From: Curtobacterium sp. MCBD17_035
GTDB taxonomy: Bacteria > Actinomycetota > Actinomycetes > Actinomycetales > Microbacteriaceae
Direction: 5' to 3'
Assembly: GCF_003234815.2 (NCBI RefSeq)
Contig: NZ_CP126279.1
Location: 868,001 to 932,000, forward strand
DNA length: 64,000 bases
Part shown: piece by piece, positions 36,614-45,934 of the stretch
Numbering within the stretch: position 1 is the first letter of the stretch
Layout: every line of letters begins with the position of its first letter
Position numbers and translations under genes: made by a program
Notes under the pieces: model-generated
Database searches by the model: none
What the model was told of the DNA's origin: nothing
What the model saw: only the letters and a program-made list of their open reading frames with translations

Positions 36614-37132
36614 GTGCCGCACGTCGCGTCGAAGGACCAGCACCCGCGGGTGTGTGTCGTCTACCTGCTCCGATCCGGGCCCGCCGGGGTCGAGGTCCTG
36701 CTCGGACGGAAGCGGCGGGGGCTCGGGGTCGGACGGCTCGTCGGCCCCGGCGGCAAGCTCGAGCCCGGCGAGGACGCCCGCTCGGCCGCGGTGCGTGAGG
36801 TCGCGGAGGAGGTCGGGCTCGAGGTCCGTGCCGAGGACCTCGAGCCGCGGGGGACGCTCGACTACCGCTTCCCGTTCCGGCCGTCGTGGAGTCAGGTCTC
36901 GGACGTGTTCGTCGCCGAGCGGTGGGACGGCGAGCCGCGCGGTGGCGACGAGCTCGAACCGGGCTGGGTCCCCGTCGACGCCGTGCCCTACGACGCCATG
37001 TGGGACGACGCCCGCTACTGGCTGCCGGGGGTCCTGCGCGGTGGGAGCGTCCGTGCGCGGTTCACCTTCGGCGAGGACTGTGCCACCGTGTCCGGGTTCA
37101 CCGGGTCCGGCGTCCGTGCGGCGGTCGACTGA
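36614..37132 (+). CDS. Nudix hydrolase, probable 8-oxo-dGTP diphosphatase type
   Basis: A 172-residue Nudix protein with a complete box GGKLEPGEDARSAAVREVAEEVG (residues ~56-78) and upstream VCVVYLLRSGPAGVEVLLGRKRRGLGVGRLV typical of MutT/MTH1-type enzymes that clean oxidised nucleotides; the substrate is inferred only. GTG 36614 is 6 nt after CAGACT, so probably leaderless. The 3' end overlaps the convergent membrane-protein gene by 35 bp. Confidence 0.9.
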   Translation: MPHVASKDQHPRVCVVYLLRSGPAGVEVLLGRKRRGLGVGRLVGPGGKLEPGEDARSAAVREVAEEVGLEVRAEDLEPRGTLDYRFPFRPSWSQVSDVFVAERWDGEPRGGDELEPGWVPVDAVPYDAMWDDARYWLPGVLRGGSVRARFTFGEDCATVSGFTGSGVRAAVD

Positions 37133-38543
37133 TCGCGACGGCGCCGGTGCGGGGTGCGGCGGTGCCCTCGAGGCCCTCGAGCCCGCCCGTGAAGACGTCA
37201 CCCGTCATCCGGGCGTCCTGGAACCCCGCGTCGTGGTGGTCGTCACCGTCGCCTCGGCCGGGGCGGATGGTGCTCAGCGTGCCCGTCTCGGTCGACTGGA
37301 GTCCGTGCCGCGCGAGTTCCTCGTCGCGCTGCTGGCCCAGGAAATCGCGGTTCGCGGTCTGCGCGTCCCCGAACATCGTCGTGCGACCGGTGACGATCAT
37401 CCGGATGCGGCGGTGCTCCCACCACATCTTGCCGACGACCATGAGCACGATCCCGGCCGCGGCGTAGGAGGCCATCGTGACCAGCCCGCGCTCGTACGAG
37501 GGTCCGACCCCGTACACCGTGTGCTTGATCATCTCGACCATGCTCGAGCCCACCACGACGTGGTTCAGCCAGGCGAACGGCTCCGGCATGAACCACTTCG
37601 GGTAGGCGCCACCCGACGACGGCATCGACAGGAAGACGAAACAGATCATGGCGGGTGCGGCGATGAACCGCCCGGCGAAGTAGCTCAGGCCGTTCACGGT
37701 CAGTCCGATGGCGACGATCCAGCCCCAGGCGATGAGCACGAGCGCGGCGAAGTGTCCGTGGATGGCGCCGACGACCGGGCCGGCCAGGGTGTTCGTGATG
37801 AGGGAGATGACGATCCCGCCCACCACGATGACCGCGACGCGCGTGCGGTGGCGCAGCGGGCCGCCCATGATGCCGATGAACATCGCCACCATGTACCCGC
37901 CGATGCACCACGCGAGCATGACGTACATGGCGACGGTGCCGTACTCGTCCCAGCGTGGCAACGGGGCGAGTTCGGTGATCGTCGGTGCCGGACCCCCACC
38001 GGCCGTGATCACCGACGACAGGGTCGCGGGGACGAGGCTCGCCACCTGGAACTGGTGCGCGCTCGCCTTGAACACCGTGTTCGACGACGGGTCGTAGGCG
38101 ACCGCCATGAGTCCGCTCACCACGTCGTGCTTCGCGCGGGTGAGCGAGTCGACCGTGTGGAACACGTACTCGCCGGGCAGGGCCTTGTGCACGGCCGCGA
38201 CGAGTGCCGGGTCCGACCCGACCAGCGCGATCGGGACGTCGTGCGGATGGGGTGCGTGGAACGCCGCGATGTAGCACAGGCAGAACCCGACGATGAAGAA
38301 CAGGGGCATCCAGAGCTGCAGGCCGATGAGTTGCAGCGAGGGGTGGAGGGTTCCGTACCAGCGGCGGTAGCGACTGATGCGCTGGGGCTCGGGCGCACGG
38401 GTCACGGTCCGTCCCCGCCCGGCGATGCGGGTACCCCGACGCGGCGACGATCCCCGGGTCGCCGGCCTCGTGGTGCGGGCCGTCGGTGTGCTGCGGTGCA
38501 CTCCGGCACGGTCCGGGACGTCGTTGTTGCGCGGTGTGCTCAC
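37098..38543 (-). CDS. ABC-2-like membrane protein (YhgE/Pip-type)
   Basis: A 481-residue membrane protein. After a basic N-terminal ~65 residues, the first helix is LWMPLFFIVGFCLCYIAAFH, followed by a large extracytoplasmic domain of ~130 residues (HDVPIALVGSDPALVAAVHKAL...), then five hydrophobic helices (YVMLAWCIGGYMVAMFIGIMG to YAAAGIVLMVVGKMWW), and a cytoplasmic tail. This one-helix, outer-domain, multi-helix plan fits ABC-2-type/YhgE-Pip-like membrane proteins that export compounds or phage-infection-related proteins. GTG 38543 has GAGAGG about 17 nt upstream, and TACCCT as a -10 some 50 nt upstream. The gene's 3' end overlaps the Nudix gene. Confidence 0.8.
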   Translation of the reverse strand: MSTPRNNDVPDRAGVHRSTPTARTTRPATRGSSPRRGTRIAGRGRTVTRAPEPQRISRYRRWYGTLHPSLQLIGLQLWMPLFFIVGFCLCYIAAFHAPHPHDVPIALVGSDPALVAAVHKALPGEYVFHTVDSLTRAKHDVVSGLMAVAYDPSSNTVFKASAHQFQVASLVPATLSSVITAGGGPAPTITELAPLPRWDEYGTVAMYVMLAWCIGGYMVAMFIGIMGGPLRHRTRVAVIVVGGIVISLITNTLAGPVVGAIHGHFAALVLIAWGWIVAIGLTVNGLSYFAGRFIAAPAMICFVFLSMPSSGGAYPKWFMPEPFAWLNHVVVGSSMVEMIKHTVYGVGPSYERGLVTMASYAAAGIVLMVVGKMWWEHRRIRMIVTGRTTMFGDAQTANRDFLGQQRDEELARHGLQSTETGTLSTIRPGRGDGDDHHDAGFQDARMTGDVFTGGLEGLEGTAAPRTGAVAISRPPHGRRTR

Positions 38544-38639
38544 GCGGGCTGGGCCACCTCTCTGGGCTTCGGACGAAGGCTTCCAGGGTACGCCGCCGCC
38601 GCTTCGAGCCCACATGGCCGGGAGGTGCGGGCCGCGCGG

Positions 38640-40328
38640 TCAGGACCGGCTGCGGCCCGCCTGGGACGAGTCCATCGCGAGCTCCTCGGCGTCCAGGCTG
38701 ATGAGGACGCGGCGCATGACCTCTTCGTCCAGGGCGCCGTGCTCGCGCTCGCGCAGCACGACCTCGCGCCGGCGGGCGAGGAGCTCGCGCCGGACCGCCT
38801 GGACCTCGGCGGCGGTGAGCCGGGACGGGGCCTCGCGGGCGTCGAGGCGCTCGTCCTCGGCGTCGTGCTGGAAGTCCTCGGCCTGCCGCTCCAAGCGCCG
38901 CCGCAGCCGGCCCACGGTCGCGTCCACGGCCTCCCGTCCGTACCGCTCCGCCCAGACGTCCTGCCGCTCGCGGATCAGGTCGATCGCCGCCTCGGTCGTG
39001 CGGTGGGACAACAGGAGCTCGGCCGCGGTGTCGCGCTCGTGCTCGCCCGGGTCGTGGACGTGCAGACGGCGGATGACGATCGGCAGGGTGAGCCCCTGCA
39101 GCAGGAGGGTCCCCACGGTGACGACGAACGCGATGAGGAAGATGGTGTCCTGCGCGGGGATGTGCGTCGGCGAGGACACGACGGCGACGGCGGCGGCCAG
39201 GGTGACCACGCCGCGCATCCCCGTCCACGAGATCACCGTGAGCTCCTGCCAGGTCATCCGTGGCTCGGCCGCGCCGCGGAGCCACCGGAGGCGCGGCCTG
39301 CCCCGGGTCGCGCGGACGACGAGCGGTCGGAGCCAGCGCCCGTTCAGGCGTCGCCGCCAGTACGACAGGAACACGAACGCGGGACGGACCAGCACGACGA
39401 CGCCGAGCACCACGAAGGCCACCCCGACGCTCTCGAGCAGGCTGCGGTGGCTGGCGAGCGTCTCGCGCACGACCGTGTTGAGCTGCAGCCCGATGAGCGC
39501 GAACACGAAGCCCTCGAGGATGACGTCGGCGCTCGTCCACAGGGGGCGCTCCTGGAGACGGGTCTCGTAGCCCTCCTTCGGCGAGTTGTACCCGATGTAC
39601 AGGCCGGCCGTGACGACCGCGATCACGCCCGAGCCGCCGAGTTCCTCGGCGAGGACGTAGGCCACGAACGGGAGCAGGATGCTCATGATGGTCGCGATCA
39701 CCGGGTCGCCCAGCCGCATCCGGAGCCAGTGCACGAGCACGCCGAGGACCCCGCCGACCAGGAGTCCCACGACGATCGCCAGGGCGAAGATCCCGGCGTC
39801 CTCCCACAGGGTCAGCGACTCGCCCGCGATGATGAGCGTGAAGACGCGGACGAGGGTCAGGGACGCCGCGTCGTTGATGAGGCTCTCGCCCGACAGCACG
39901 GTCATCACGCGGCGGGGGAGCCCGAGCTTCCGGCCGATCGCCGCGGCCGACACGGCGTCGGGCGGGGCGACGATCGCGCCGACGAGGATCGCGGCGGGCA
40001 GGGTCATGTCCGGTACGAGCAGGTAGGCGACGGCGCCGACGACGATCGCGGTCACGATCACGAGCACGATCCCGAGCCGACGGATCTGCCGGAGCGACTG
40101 CCGGAAGCTCTGCCACGTCACGTCGAGCGCCGCGGAGTACAGCAGCGGCGGCAGCACCACGGTGAGGATGACGTCGGAGTCGATCTCGATGTGCGGCAGC
40201 CCGGGGACGAACGAGGCGGCGAGCGCGGCGGCGGTGACGAGGAGCGGCGCGGGCAGGCCCTTGGCGCGGGCCAACGCGGTGAGCGCGAGGGACACCACGA
40301 GGACCACGAGCAGTTCGGCGATGTCCAT
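38640..40328 (-). CDS. Na+/H+ antiporter, CPA1 family
   Basis: Monovalent cation/proton antiporter of 562 residues. About twelve hydrophobic helices occupy residues 1-420, with the CPA1 signature VLSGESLINDAASLTLVRVF near 145 and GMRGVVTLAAA near 370; the C-terminal ~130 residues are a charged, coiled-coil-like cytoplasmic tail (RRLRRRLERQAEDFQHD). This arrangement fits the NhaP/YjcE-like sodium/proton exchangers involved in pH and salt homeostasis. ATG 40328 has GAGAGGA about 11 nt upstream. It diverges from the PiT gene, and the intervening 177 bp holds both promoters; I see no strong boxes there. Confidence 0.93.
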   Translation of the reverse strand: MDIAELLVVLVVSLALTALARAKGLPAPLLVTAAALAASFVPGLPHIEIDSDVILTVVLPPLLYSAALDVTWQSFRQSLRQIRRLGIVLVIVTAIVVGAVAYLLVPDMTLPAAILVGAIVAPPDAVSAAAIGRKLGLPRRVMTVLSGESLINDAASLTLVRVFTLIIAGESLTLWEDAGIFALAIVVGLLVGGVLGVLVHWLRMRLGDPVIATIMSILLPFVAYVLAEELGGSGVIAVVTAGLYIGYNSPKEGYETRLQERPLWTSADVILEGFVFALIGLQLNTVVRETLASHRSLLESVGVAFVVLGVVVLVRPAFVFLSYWRRRLNGRWLRPLVVRATRGRPRLRWLRGAAEPRMTWQELTVISWTGMRGVVTLAAAVAVVSSPTHIPAQDTIFLIAFVVTVGTLLLQGLTLPIVIRRLHVHDPGEHERDTAAELLLSHRTTEAAIDLIRERQDVWAERYGREAVDATVGRLRRRLERQAEDFQHDAEDERLDAREAPSRLTAAEVQAVRRELLARRREVVLREREHGALDEEVMRRVLISLDAEELAMDSSQAGRSRS

Positions 40329-40505
40329 CGGGCGGGAGTCCTCTCGTCGTCGGCCTGTCCATCTTCTCAGAGAGCGCCTGGTGCGGGCTGGACGGGCCCT
40401 GAGCGCGACGACAGCGGACGAGGACGGCGGTGCTCGCCCACGGAGTGGACGGGGGATGGACATCAGGTTGCCCCGCGGTGCCCGGAACTGGGAGACTCGT
40501 CGGCG

Positions 40506-41762
40506 GTGGATCTCACACTCATAGTCGTCCTGGTCATCGCGTTGGCCCTCTTCTTCGACTTCACGAACGGTTTTCACGACACCGCCAACGCGATGGCGAC
40601 CCCGATCGCGACCGGCGCGATGAAGCCGACGGTCGCGGTGTCCGTCGCGGCGGTGCTCAACCTCGTCGGGGCGTTCCTCAGCACCGAGGTGGCGACATCG
40701 ATCTCGCACGGCCTCATCAACGAGGGGCCGGGTGGCGTCGCGATCACCCCGGCGATGATCTTCGCGGGGCTCATCGGTGCCGTGACCTGGAACATGATCA
40801 CCTGGCTCCGCGGCCTGCCGTCCTCGTCCAGCCACGCGCTGTTCGGTGGCCTCATCGGCGCGGCGATCGTCGGCGCGGGCTTCGGCTCGGTGAACTACGC
40901 CTCGCTCCTCACGGTGGTGATCATCCCGGCCGTCCTCTCGCCGGTCATCGCATCGGTGGTCGCGTTCCTGGCGACCCGCATCGCCTACGCGGTCACGCGG
41001 CGCAAGGGCGCGCCGAACGAACGCGGCGGCTTCCGCATCGGTCAGATCTTCACCTCGTCCATGGTGTCGCTCGCCCACGGCACGAACGACGCCCAGAAGA
41101 CCATGGGCGTCATCACGCTCACGCTCATCGCGGGCGGGTTCCAGCGCAGCGGGTCGGGCCCGGAACTCTGGGTGATCGTGGCCTGCGCCATGGCGATCGC
41201 GCTCGGCACGTACACGGGCGGTTGGCGCATCATCCGGACGCTCGGCAGCGGGCTCACGGACATCCGCGCGACGCAGGGCTTCGCCGCCGAGGCCTCGACC
41301 GCCGCGACGATCCTCGCGTCGAGCCACGTGGGCTTCGCCCTGTCGACGACGCAGGTGTCGTCGGGATCGATCATCGGTGCGGGGCTCGGTCGCCGCGGGT
41401 CGAAGATCCAGTGGTCGACGGCGGGCAAGATCGTCATCGCGTGGTTCATCACGTTGCCCGCCTCGGCAGCCGTGGGCGCGGTCGCGTCGGCGATCGCCCG
41501 CATCGGCACGGCCGGGCTCGTCGTCGACGCCGTGCTCGGGGCCGTGATCATCGCCGGGCTGTTCCTGTGGTCGCGGCGGAACCCGGTCGAGCAGGCCGCG
41601 GCGATCGAGGTCGACGTCGCCGCGAACTCGGTCCTCACGCGCAAGCAGCGCCGCGACCTGCAGCGCCGGAAGCGTGCTGAGGAGGTCGCGGCCCGCCGGG
41701 TGGCGTTGAGCCGCGAGAAGACCCTGCGCCGGATGGCCGCACGGAGAGGAGGCCGTCGATGA
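40506..41762 (+). CDS. PiT-family inorganic phosphate transporter
   Basis: Low-affinity phosphate/proton symporter of 418 residues. Both PiT signatures are present: DFTNGFHDTANAMATPIA near residue 18 and SLAHGTNDAQKTMGVI near 185, in inverted halves with about ten hydrophobic helices. The C-terminal ~50 residues are basic (RKQRRDLQRRKRAEE), not typical transporter core. GTG 40506 lies 8 nt after a GAGACT that could act as -10; there is no good Shine-Dalgarno. The next gene starts inside the stop codon (ATGA), suggesting coupled translation of a small membrane partner. Confidence 0.95.
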   Translation: MDLTLIVVLVIALALFFDFTNGFHDTANAMATPIATGAMKPTVAVSVAAVLNLVGAFLSTEVATSISHGLINEGPGGVAITPAMIFAGLIGAVTWNMITWLRGLPSSSSHALFGGLIGAAIVGAGFGSVNYASLLTVVIIPAVLSPVIASVVAFLATRIAYAVTRRKGAPNERGGFRIGQIFTSSMVSLAHGTNDAQKTMGVITLTLIAGGFQRSGSGPELWVIVACAMAIALGTYTGGWRIIRTLGSGLTDIRATQGFAAEASTAATILASSHVGFALSTTQVSSGSIIGAGLGRRGSKIQWSTAGKIVIAWFITLPASAAVGAVASAIARIGTAGLVVDAVLGAVIIAGLFLWSRRNPVEQAAAIEVDVAANSVLTRKQRRDLQRRKRAEEVAARRVALSREKTLRRMAARRGGRR

Positions 41763-41974
41763 TCGACTGGGGAGGCTTCTTGCTCGTCGTGCTCGTCGCG
41801 CTGATCTCCGCGTGCTTCGTCACCTCGGTGTACGGGCTCGGACTCCGTCTGTGGGTCACCGGGCGCGACGGCCGCGCGCGGTCGGCGCGCGCGGCGGCGG
41901 TGCTGTGCTTCGCGGTCTGCGCGGCCACGGTGCTGTACGGGGTGTACCTGATCGTCCCGCAGTTCCACCAGTAG
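41759..41974 (+). CDS. small two-helix membrane protein downstream of PiT
   Basis: A 71-residue protein with two hydrophobic helices (FLLVVLVALISACFVTSVYGLGL and AAAVLCFAVCAATVLYGVYLIV) separated by an arginine-rich loop. No family is recognised. ATG 41759 overlaps the PiT stop by 4 bp, so the two are probably translationally coupled; it may be an accessory of phosphate transport, which is only inference from the overlap. A hairpin begins at its stop codon. Confidence 0.8.
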   Translation: MIDWGGFLLVVLVALISACFVTSVYGLGLRLWVTGRDGRARSARAAAVLCFAVCAATVLYGVYLIVPQFHQ

Positions 41975-42006
41975 CCCCGTCGGCCCGGTCACGAGACCGA
42001 CGGGGC
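41974..42006. terminator. terminator hairpin between convergent genes
   Basis: GCCCCGTCGG (41974-41983) pairs with CCGACGGGGC (41997-42006), with extra internal complementarity GGTC/GACC. It lies between the PiT-linked small gene and yihY. Confidence 0.8.
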
Positions 42007-42015
42007 GGGCGCGGG

Positions 42016-42030
42016 TCGGGCCTCCCGGCC
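42016..42030. repeat. intergenic TCGGGCCTCCCGGC motif
   Basis: Copy of the recurrent palindromic motif immediately after the terminator hairpin, upstream of the yihY stop codon. Confidence 0.6.
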
Positions 42031-42031
42031 G

Positions 42032-43126
42032 TCAGTCCGTCGGCAGCGGCCGCTCGTCGGCGCGCACGCGGACCTGGTTCGCGAGGTCGCGCAGACGCTG
42101 TTCCTCGCGTTCGGTCTCGGGATCGGGCTCGGGCAGCTCCGCGGCGGCCAGGCGCACCTGCCGCGCGGTCGCGACGTCGTGGTCGTGCCACCGGGCCAGC
42201 GCGAAGTTGCGGCGCACGTCGCGGAGGGGGAGGCGGATCGTGGCGTCCGCCTCGACGCCGGCGAACAGCTGCCGCATCCGGATGATCTCCGAGTCGAGCT
42301 CGCCCCCGACCACGAGCACGAAGTTCGAGATGTAGAGGTAGACGAGCAGCAGGATCGCGCCACCGAGCCAGCCGTACGCGTGGTTGATGGACCCGATCGT
42401 CTTGACGTACACGACGAACCCGAGGGTCGCGAGGGCCCAGGTGCCGATCGCGAACCCGGCTCCGGCCGAGACCCACCGCAGGTGTGGTGCCCGGACGTTC
42501 GGCGTCGCGTAGTACAGCACCCCGACCATGACGACGAGGGTCGCGAGGAGGACGGGCCACTTGCCGACGTCCCACAGGCCCTCGAGCCAGGCCGGCCACC
42601 CCATGCGGTGCACGACCGTGGCGACCGCCGTCGGAGTGCCGAGCAGGATCGTGATCGCCACGGCGCCCCCGACCATGATGAGCATCGTGACGAGCAGCAT
42701 CATGCTGCGGAACTTCCAGATCCGTCGCCCCTCCTCGACCTCGTAGGCCGTGTTCATCGCGCGCCCGAACGCGGTCGCGTACCCGGACAGCGACCACAGG
42801 GTCAGGAGGAGGCCGATGGCCAACGCGAGCTCCGGGCTGTCGAGCGCGGTGAGCTGCCGGAGCGGCGTCTCGAGGTGTCGCGCGGTCTCCGGGCGGATGA
42901 TGGCGCCGAGGATCTGGATGATGTCGGTGATCGTGTCACCGGAGCGGTCGAGGATCGACACGGCCGACACGACGGTCAGGGCCGTGGGGAACGCCGTCAG
43001 CGTGGCGAAGAAGGTGAGCGAGGCAGCGGCGTCGACGACCCGGTGCCGGATGACCTGGTGGGTCGTCCGCCGGACGACCGCCCGGAACCCGGTGCGCTTG
43101 AGGGCACGCGAGTCGGCGTCCTGCAT
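42032..43126 (-). CDS. YihY/BrkB family membrane protein
   Basis: A 364-residue integral membrane protein of the YihY/virulence-factor-BrkB family, now thought to be transporters or envelope proteins of unknown substrate. It shows the family pattern AASLTFFATLTAFPTALTVVSAVSIL near the start, about six hydrophobic helices and the signature GWLGGAILLLVYLYISNFVLVVGGELDSE, with a charged cytoplasmic tail. ATG 43126 lies 7 nt after TAGCGT on the minus strand; that -10 box overlaps the stop codon of the upstream MFS gene, so the gene can be transcribed alone, leaderless. Confidence 0.92.
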   Translation of the reverse strand: MQDADSRALKRTGFRAVVRRTTHQVIRHRVVDAAASLTFFATLTAFPTALTVVSAVSILDRSGDTITDIIQILGAIIRPETARHLETPLRQLTALDSPELALAIGLLLTLWSLSGYATAFGRAMNTAYEVEEGRRIWKFRSMMLLVTMLIMVGGAVAITILLGTPTAVATVVHRMGWPAWLEGLWDVGKWPVLLATLVVMVGVLYYATPNVRAPHLRWVSAGAGFAIGTWALATLGFVVYVKTIGSINHAYGWLGGAILLLVYLYISNFVLVVGGELDSEIIRMRQLFAGVEADATIRLPLRDVRRNFALARWHDHDVATARQVRLAAAELPEPDPETEREEQRLRDLANQVRVRADERPLPTD

Positions 43127-43136
43127 GCCGCCCACG

Positions 43137-44585
43137 CTAGCCGTCCGCGGGGCGGAGGGCGTCGTACCGCCGGAACGAGGGAACGAGGCGCAGCAGGAGC
43201 GCCACGAGTCCGATGATCACGACGCCGCCGACGATCGGCGGGACCGCGATGCCGACGGCCACGACGAGGCCCGCGTACAGGTCGCCGATCCGGGGACCGC
43301 CGGTCACCACGACGACGAAGATGCCCTGCAGTCGGCCGCGCATGCCGTCCGGTGCGGCGGCCTGGAGGATCGTCCCGCGGAACACGCTGCTCACGTTGTC
43401 CGCACCACCGGACACCAGGAGCGCCGCGGACGCGAGCACGAGCGCCGGCAGGATCCCGATGCCGAACCCGACGTGGGCGCGGCCGCCGAGCGCGTGGGCG
43501 GCCGCGATCACGATGCCGAACACGGCGATCGAGGCCCCGTAGACCGTGATCGCCCAACCCACCGCCTCACCCTGGCGTCGGACGTGTCCGAGCGGGCCGG
43601 AGAACACGCTCGACACGAGTGCCCCCACGGCGTACGCGGCCGTGAGCACGCCGACCGTGATCGAGCCGCCACCGATGACGAGCGCCCCGATCGCGGGGAA
43701 CAGGACGCGGGGTTGGCCGAACGTCATCGCGATGATGTCGAGCACGAACGTCATCGTGATCGTCGGGGAGCGCCGGAGGAACCGCGCGCCCTCGACGAGC
43801 GACCCGAGCCCCGGGCGCTGTGCGTCGTGCTCCGGCGCCATGCGCGGCAGCGTGATGACCCCCGTGAACGCGAAGCTGAAGAGGACGACGTCGATCGTGT
43901 AGGTGGGCGCGTACCCGACGGCGGCCACGAGCACGCCGGCGACGGCGGGCCCCACCGTGACCGCGAATCCCGTCCCGATGCCGCTGAGCGCTCCGGCGGC
44001 CGGCAGCAGGTCGGTGCCGATGAGCCGCGGGATGATCGCGGAGCGGGAGGCCCCGATCACCGTCCCGGCGACCGCGTTCACCGTCGCGAGCACGTACAGC
44101 AGCGCCACGTTCTCGAGGCCGAGCCAGGCGTGCGTGGCGATGAGGGCGGTGGACACCCAGGCGAGGACCGCGCTCGCGAGGGCGACGGCGCGGCGGTCGA
44201 ACGCGTCGGCGAGCATGCCGCCGTACAGCCCGGCCGCGATCATCGGCACGAGCGAGATGACCCCGACGAGCGAGACCGCGAACGTCGACCGGGTGATGTC
44301 GTACACCTCGAGGCCGACGGCGACGGTCGTCATCTGGGTCCCGATGCCGGCGACCGAGCTCCCGACCCAGAGGCGGGCGAACGCGGGGGACCGGCGCAGC
44401 GGCGTGAGGTCGGCGAGGAGCGACCGGTGCCGGGTCGGCTCGGTGTCGACGGACGCGGGAGGGGTCGGAGTGGTGGGGGTCTGATCGTGGGGGAGGCGGG
44501 GCCGTCGTCGGCCGGATGTGGAGTCACGGTGGGACCATTCTGCCGTCCCCCGCACCCGGACGCGCCCGGTGGGACCGGCCGTCAT
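43137..44585 (-). CDS. MFS transporter, EntS/drug-efflux type
   Basis: Major facilitator of 482 residues (with the start used here), twelve helices. It begins its recognisable part with LLADLTPLRRSPAFARLWVGSSVAGIGTQMTTVAVGLEVYDITRS, typical of enterobactin-exporter-like MFS proteins, and has VGPAVAGVLVAAVGYAPTY between helices 5 and 6. The start is uncertain: ATG 44585 has GAGGGTGA upstream; the conserved region begins only ~60 residues later, so a later start cannot be ruled out. It diverges from the FKBP gene with 33 bp between starts. Confidence 0.85.
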   Translation of the reverse strand: MTAGPTGRVRVRGTAEWSHRDSTSGRRRPRLPHDQTPTTPTPPASVDTEPTRHRSLLADLTPLRRSPAFARLWVGSSVAGIGTQMTTVAVGLEVYDITRSTFAVSLVGVISLVPMIAAGLYGGMLADAFDRRAVALASAVLAWVSTALIATHAWLGLENVALLYVLATVNAVAGTVIGASRSAIIPRLIGTDLLPAAGALSGIGTGFAVTVGPAVAGVLVAAVGYAPTYTIDVVLFSFAFTGVITLPRMAPEHDAQRPGLGSLVEGARFLRRSPTITMTFVLDIIAMTFGQPRVLFPAIGALVIGGGSITVGVLTAAYAVGALVSSVFSGPLGHVRRQGEAVGWAITVYGASIAVFGIVIAAAHALGGRAHVGFGIGILPALVLASAALLVSGGADNVSSVFRGTILQAAAPDGMRGRLQGIFVVVVTGGPRIGDLYAGLVVAVGIAVPPIVGGVVIIGLVALLLRLVPSFRRYDALRPADG

Positions 44586-44618
44586 GCGGGCGTCACCCTC
44601 GTCGTGTTGGATGGCGAC

Positions 44619-44990
44619 ATGACTGACCTCAACAGCAAGCCCGAGTTCGACGCCCCGGAGGGCCCCGCCCCGACCGAGCTCGTCATCACCGACATCGTCG
44701 AGGGCGACGGCGCGGAGGCCCAGCCCGGATCGACCGTCAAGGTGCACTACGCGGGCGTCGAGTACGACTCCGGCGAGGAGTTCGACAGCTCCTGGAACCG
44801 GGGCGAGCCGATCGACTTCCCGCTCGCGGCGCTCGTCCGCGGCTGGCAAGAGGGCATCCCCGGCATGAAGGTCGGCGGCCGTCGCAAGCTCGTCGTGCCG
44901 CCGGATCTCGCCTACGGGCCGGCCGGTGGCGGGCACTTCCTGTCCGGCAAGACCCTGATCTTCGTCATCGACCTCCTCGGCGTGCGCTGA
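44619..44990 (+). CDS. FKBP-type peptidyl-prolyl isomerase
   Basis: A 123-residue single-domain FKBP that catalyses proline cis-trans isomerisation. The fold shows VKVHYAGVEYDSGEEFDSSWNRGEPIDFPL, LVRGWQEGIPGMKVGGRRKLVVPPDLAYG and FVIDLLGVR, all standard active-site elements. No signal peptide, so it is cytoplasmic. ATG 44619 lies 6 nt after TTGGAT (44607-44612), a probable leaderless start. Its stop overlaps the ATG of the aldo/keto reductase (TGATG). Confidence 0.95.
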   Translation: MTDLNSKPEFDAPEGPAPTELVITDIVEGDGAEAQPGSTVKVHYAGVEYDSGEEFDSSWNRGEPIDFPLAALVRGWQEGIPGMKVGGRRKLVVPPDLAYGPAGGGHFLSGKTLIFVIDLLGVR

Positions 44991-45826
44991 TGCCGACCGC
45001 GGTCCCCACCGTCGAGCTCAACGACGGCACCGCCTTCCCGCGCCTCGGGCTCGGGACGTACGGGCTGAACGGCGACGAGGGCGTGGCGGCGGTCCGTGCC
45101 GGCATCGACGCGGGCTACCGGCTCCTCGACACGGCGCTCAACTACGGCAACGAGGACGCCGTGGGCCGTGCCGTACGCGAGTGCGGTCTCCCGCGTGAGG
45201 ACCTCGTCGTCACCTCGAAGCTGCCCGGGCGACACCACGGGTACGACGAGGCGCACCGATCGATCGAGGAGACCCTCGGCAACCTCGGGTTGGACTCGGT
45301 CGACCTGTACCTCATCCACTGGCCGAACCCGTCCGTCGACAAATTCGTCGACACCTGGAAGGCCTTCGTCGACCTCCGGGACAGCGGCGTCGTCCGCTCC
45401 ATCGGCGTCTCGAACTTCACCGAGGAGCACCTGCAGCGCATCGTCGACGCGACCGGTGTGGCCCCCGCGGTCAACCAGGTCGAGCTGCACCCGTACTTCC
45501 CCCAGGGCGCCCTCCGCGCGGTGCACGAGCGCCTCGGGATCGTGACCGAGAGCTGGAGCCCGCTCGCCAAGCAGAGCGAGCTCCTGACCGAACGCGTCGT
45601 CACGGACGCCGCGGCGGTGCACGGGGTCACCCCGGGGCAGGTCGTGCTGCGGTGGCACGTGCAGCTCGGTGCCGTGCCGGTGCCGAAGTCGGGCGACCCC
45701 GGACGGCAGCGCGAGAACATCGACGTGTTCGCGTTCGAGCTCACCGACGACGAGATGACGGCGATCTCCGGGCTCGAGCGTGGCCGGCTCTGGGGCGGCG
45801 ACCCCGACTCGCACGAGGAGATGTGA
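44990..45826 (+). CDS. aldo/keto reductase (2,5-diketo-D-gluconate reductase-like)
   Basis: NADPH-dependent oxidoreductase of 278 residues. The catalytic tetrad is present: Asp and Tyr in LLDTALNYGNED, Lys in LVVTSKLPG, and His in LYLIHWPNPS. The C-terminal cofactor segment VPVPKSGDPGRQRENIDVF is complete. The length and motifs match the DkgA/AKR5-like group, substrates are broad. It is coupled to the FKBP gene (one-base overlap) and followed by a strong terminator. Confidence 0.93.
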   Translation: MPTAVPTVELNDGTAFPRLGLGTYGLNGDEGVAAVRAGIDAGYRLLDTALNYGNEDAVGRAVRECGLPREDLVVTSKLPGRHHGYDEAHRSIEETLGNLGLDSVDLYLIHWPNPSVDKFVDTWKAFVDLRDSGVVRSIGVSNFTEEHLQRIVDATGVAPAVNQVELHPYFPQGALRAVHERLGIVTESWSPLAKQSELLTERVVTDAAAVHGVTPGQVVLRWHVQLGAVPVPKSGDPGRQRENIDVFAFELTDDEMTAISGLERGRLWGGDPDSHEEM

Positions 45827-45831
45827 GCCCG

Positions 45832-45860
45832 CGACGGGGCCGGTCGGACCGGCCCCGTCG
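45832..45860 (+). terminator. terminator after aldo/keto reductase gene
   Basis: A 13-bp perfect stem (CGACGGGGCCGGT, 45832-45844, with 45848-45860) and a 3-nt loop, followed by TACCTCC. Confidence 0.9.
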
Positions 45861-45934
45861 TACCTCCACGCCGACACCTCCCACCACGGCGCGCGCGGGG
45901 CTACACTTGTCACCCCCGTCCCGAAGGGTGTTGC

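Noticed and set aside
36540-41762. 1740-residue continuous open frame ending at the PiT stop
   Set aside because: Only the last ~418 residues (from GTG 40506) match a real protein; the rest is out-of-frame shadow of the convergent Nudix, membrane-protein and antiporter genes, which have clear domains.
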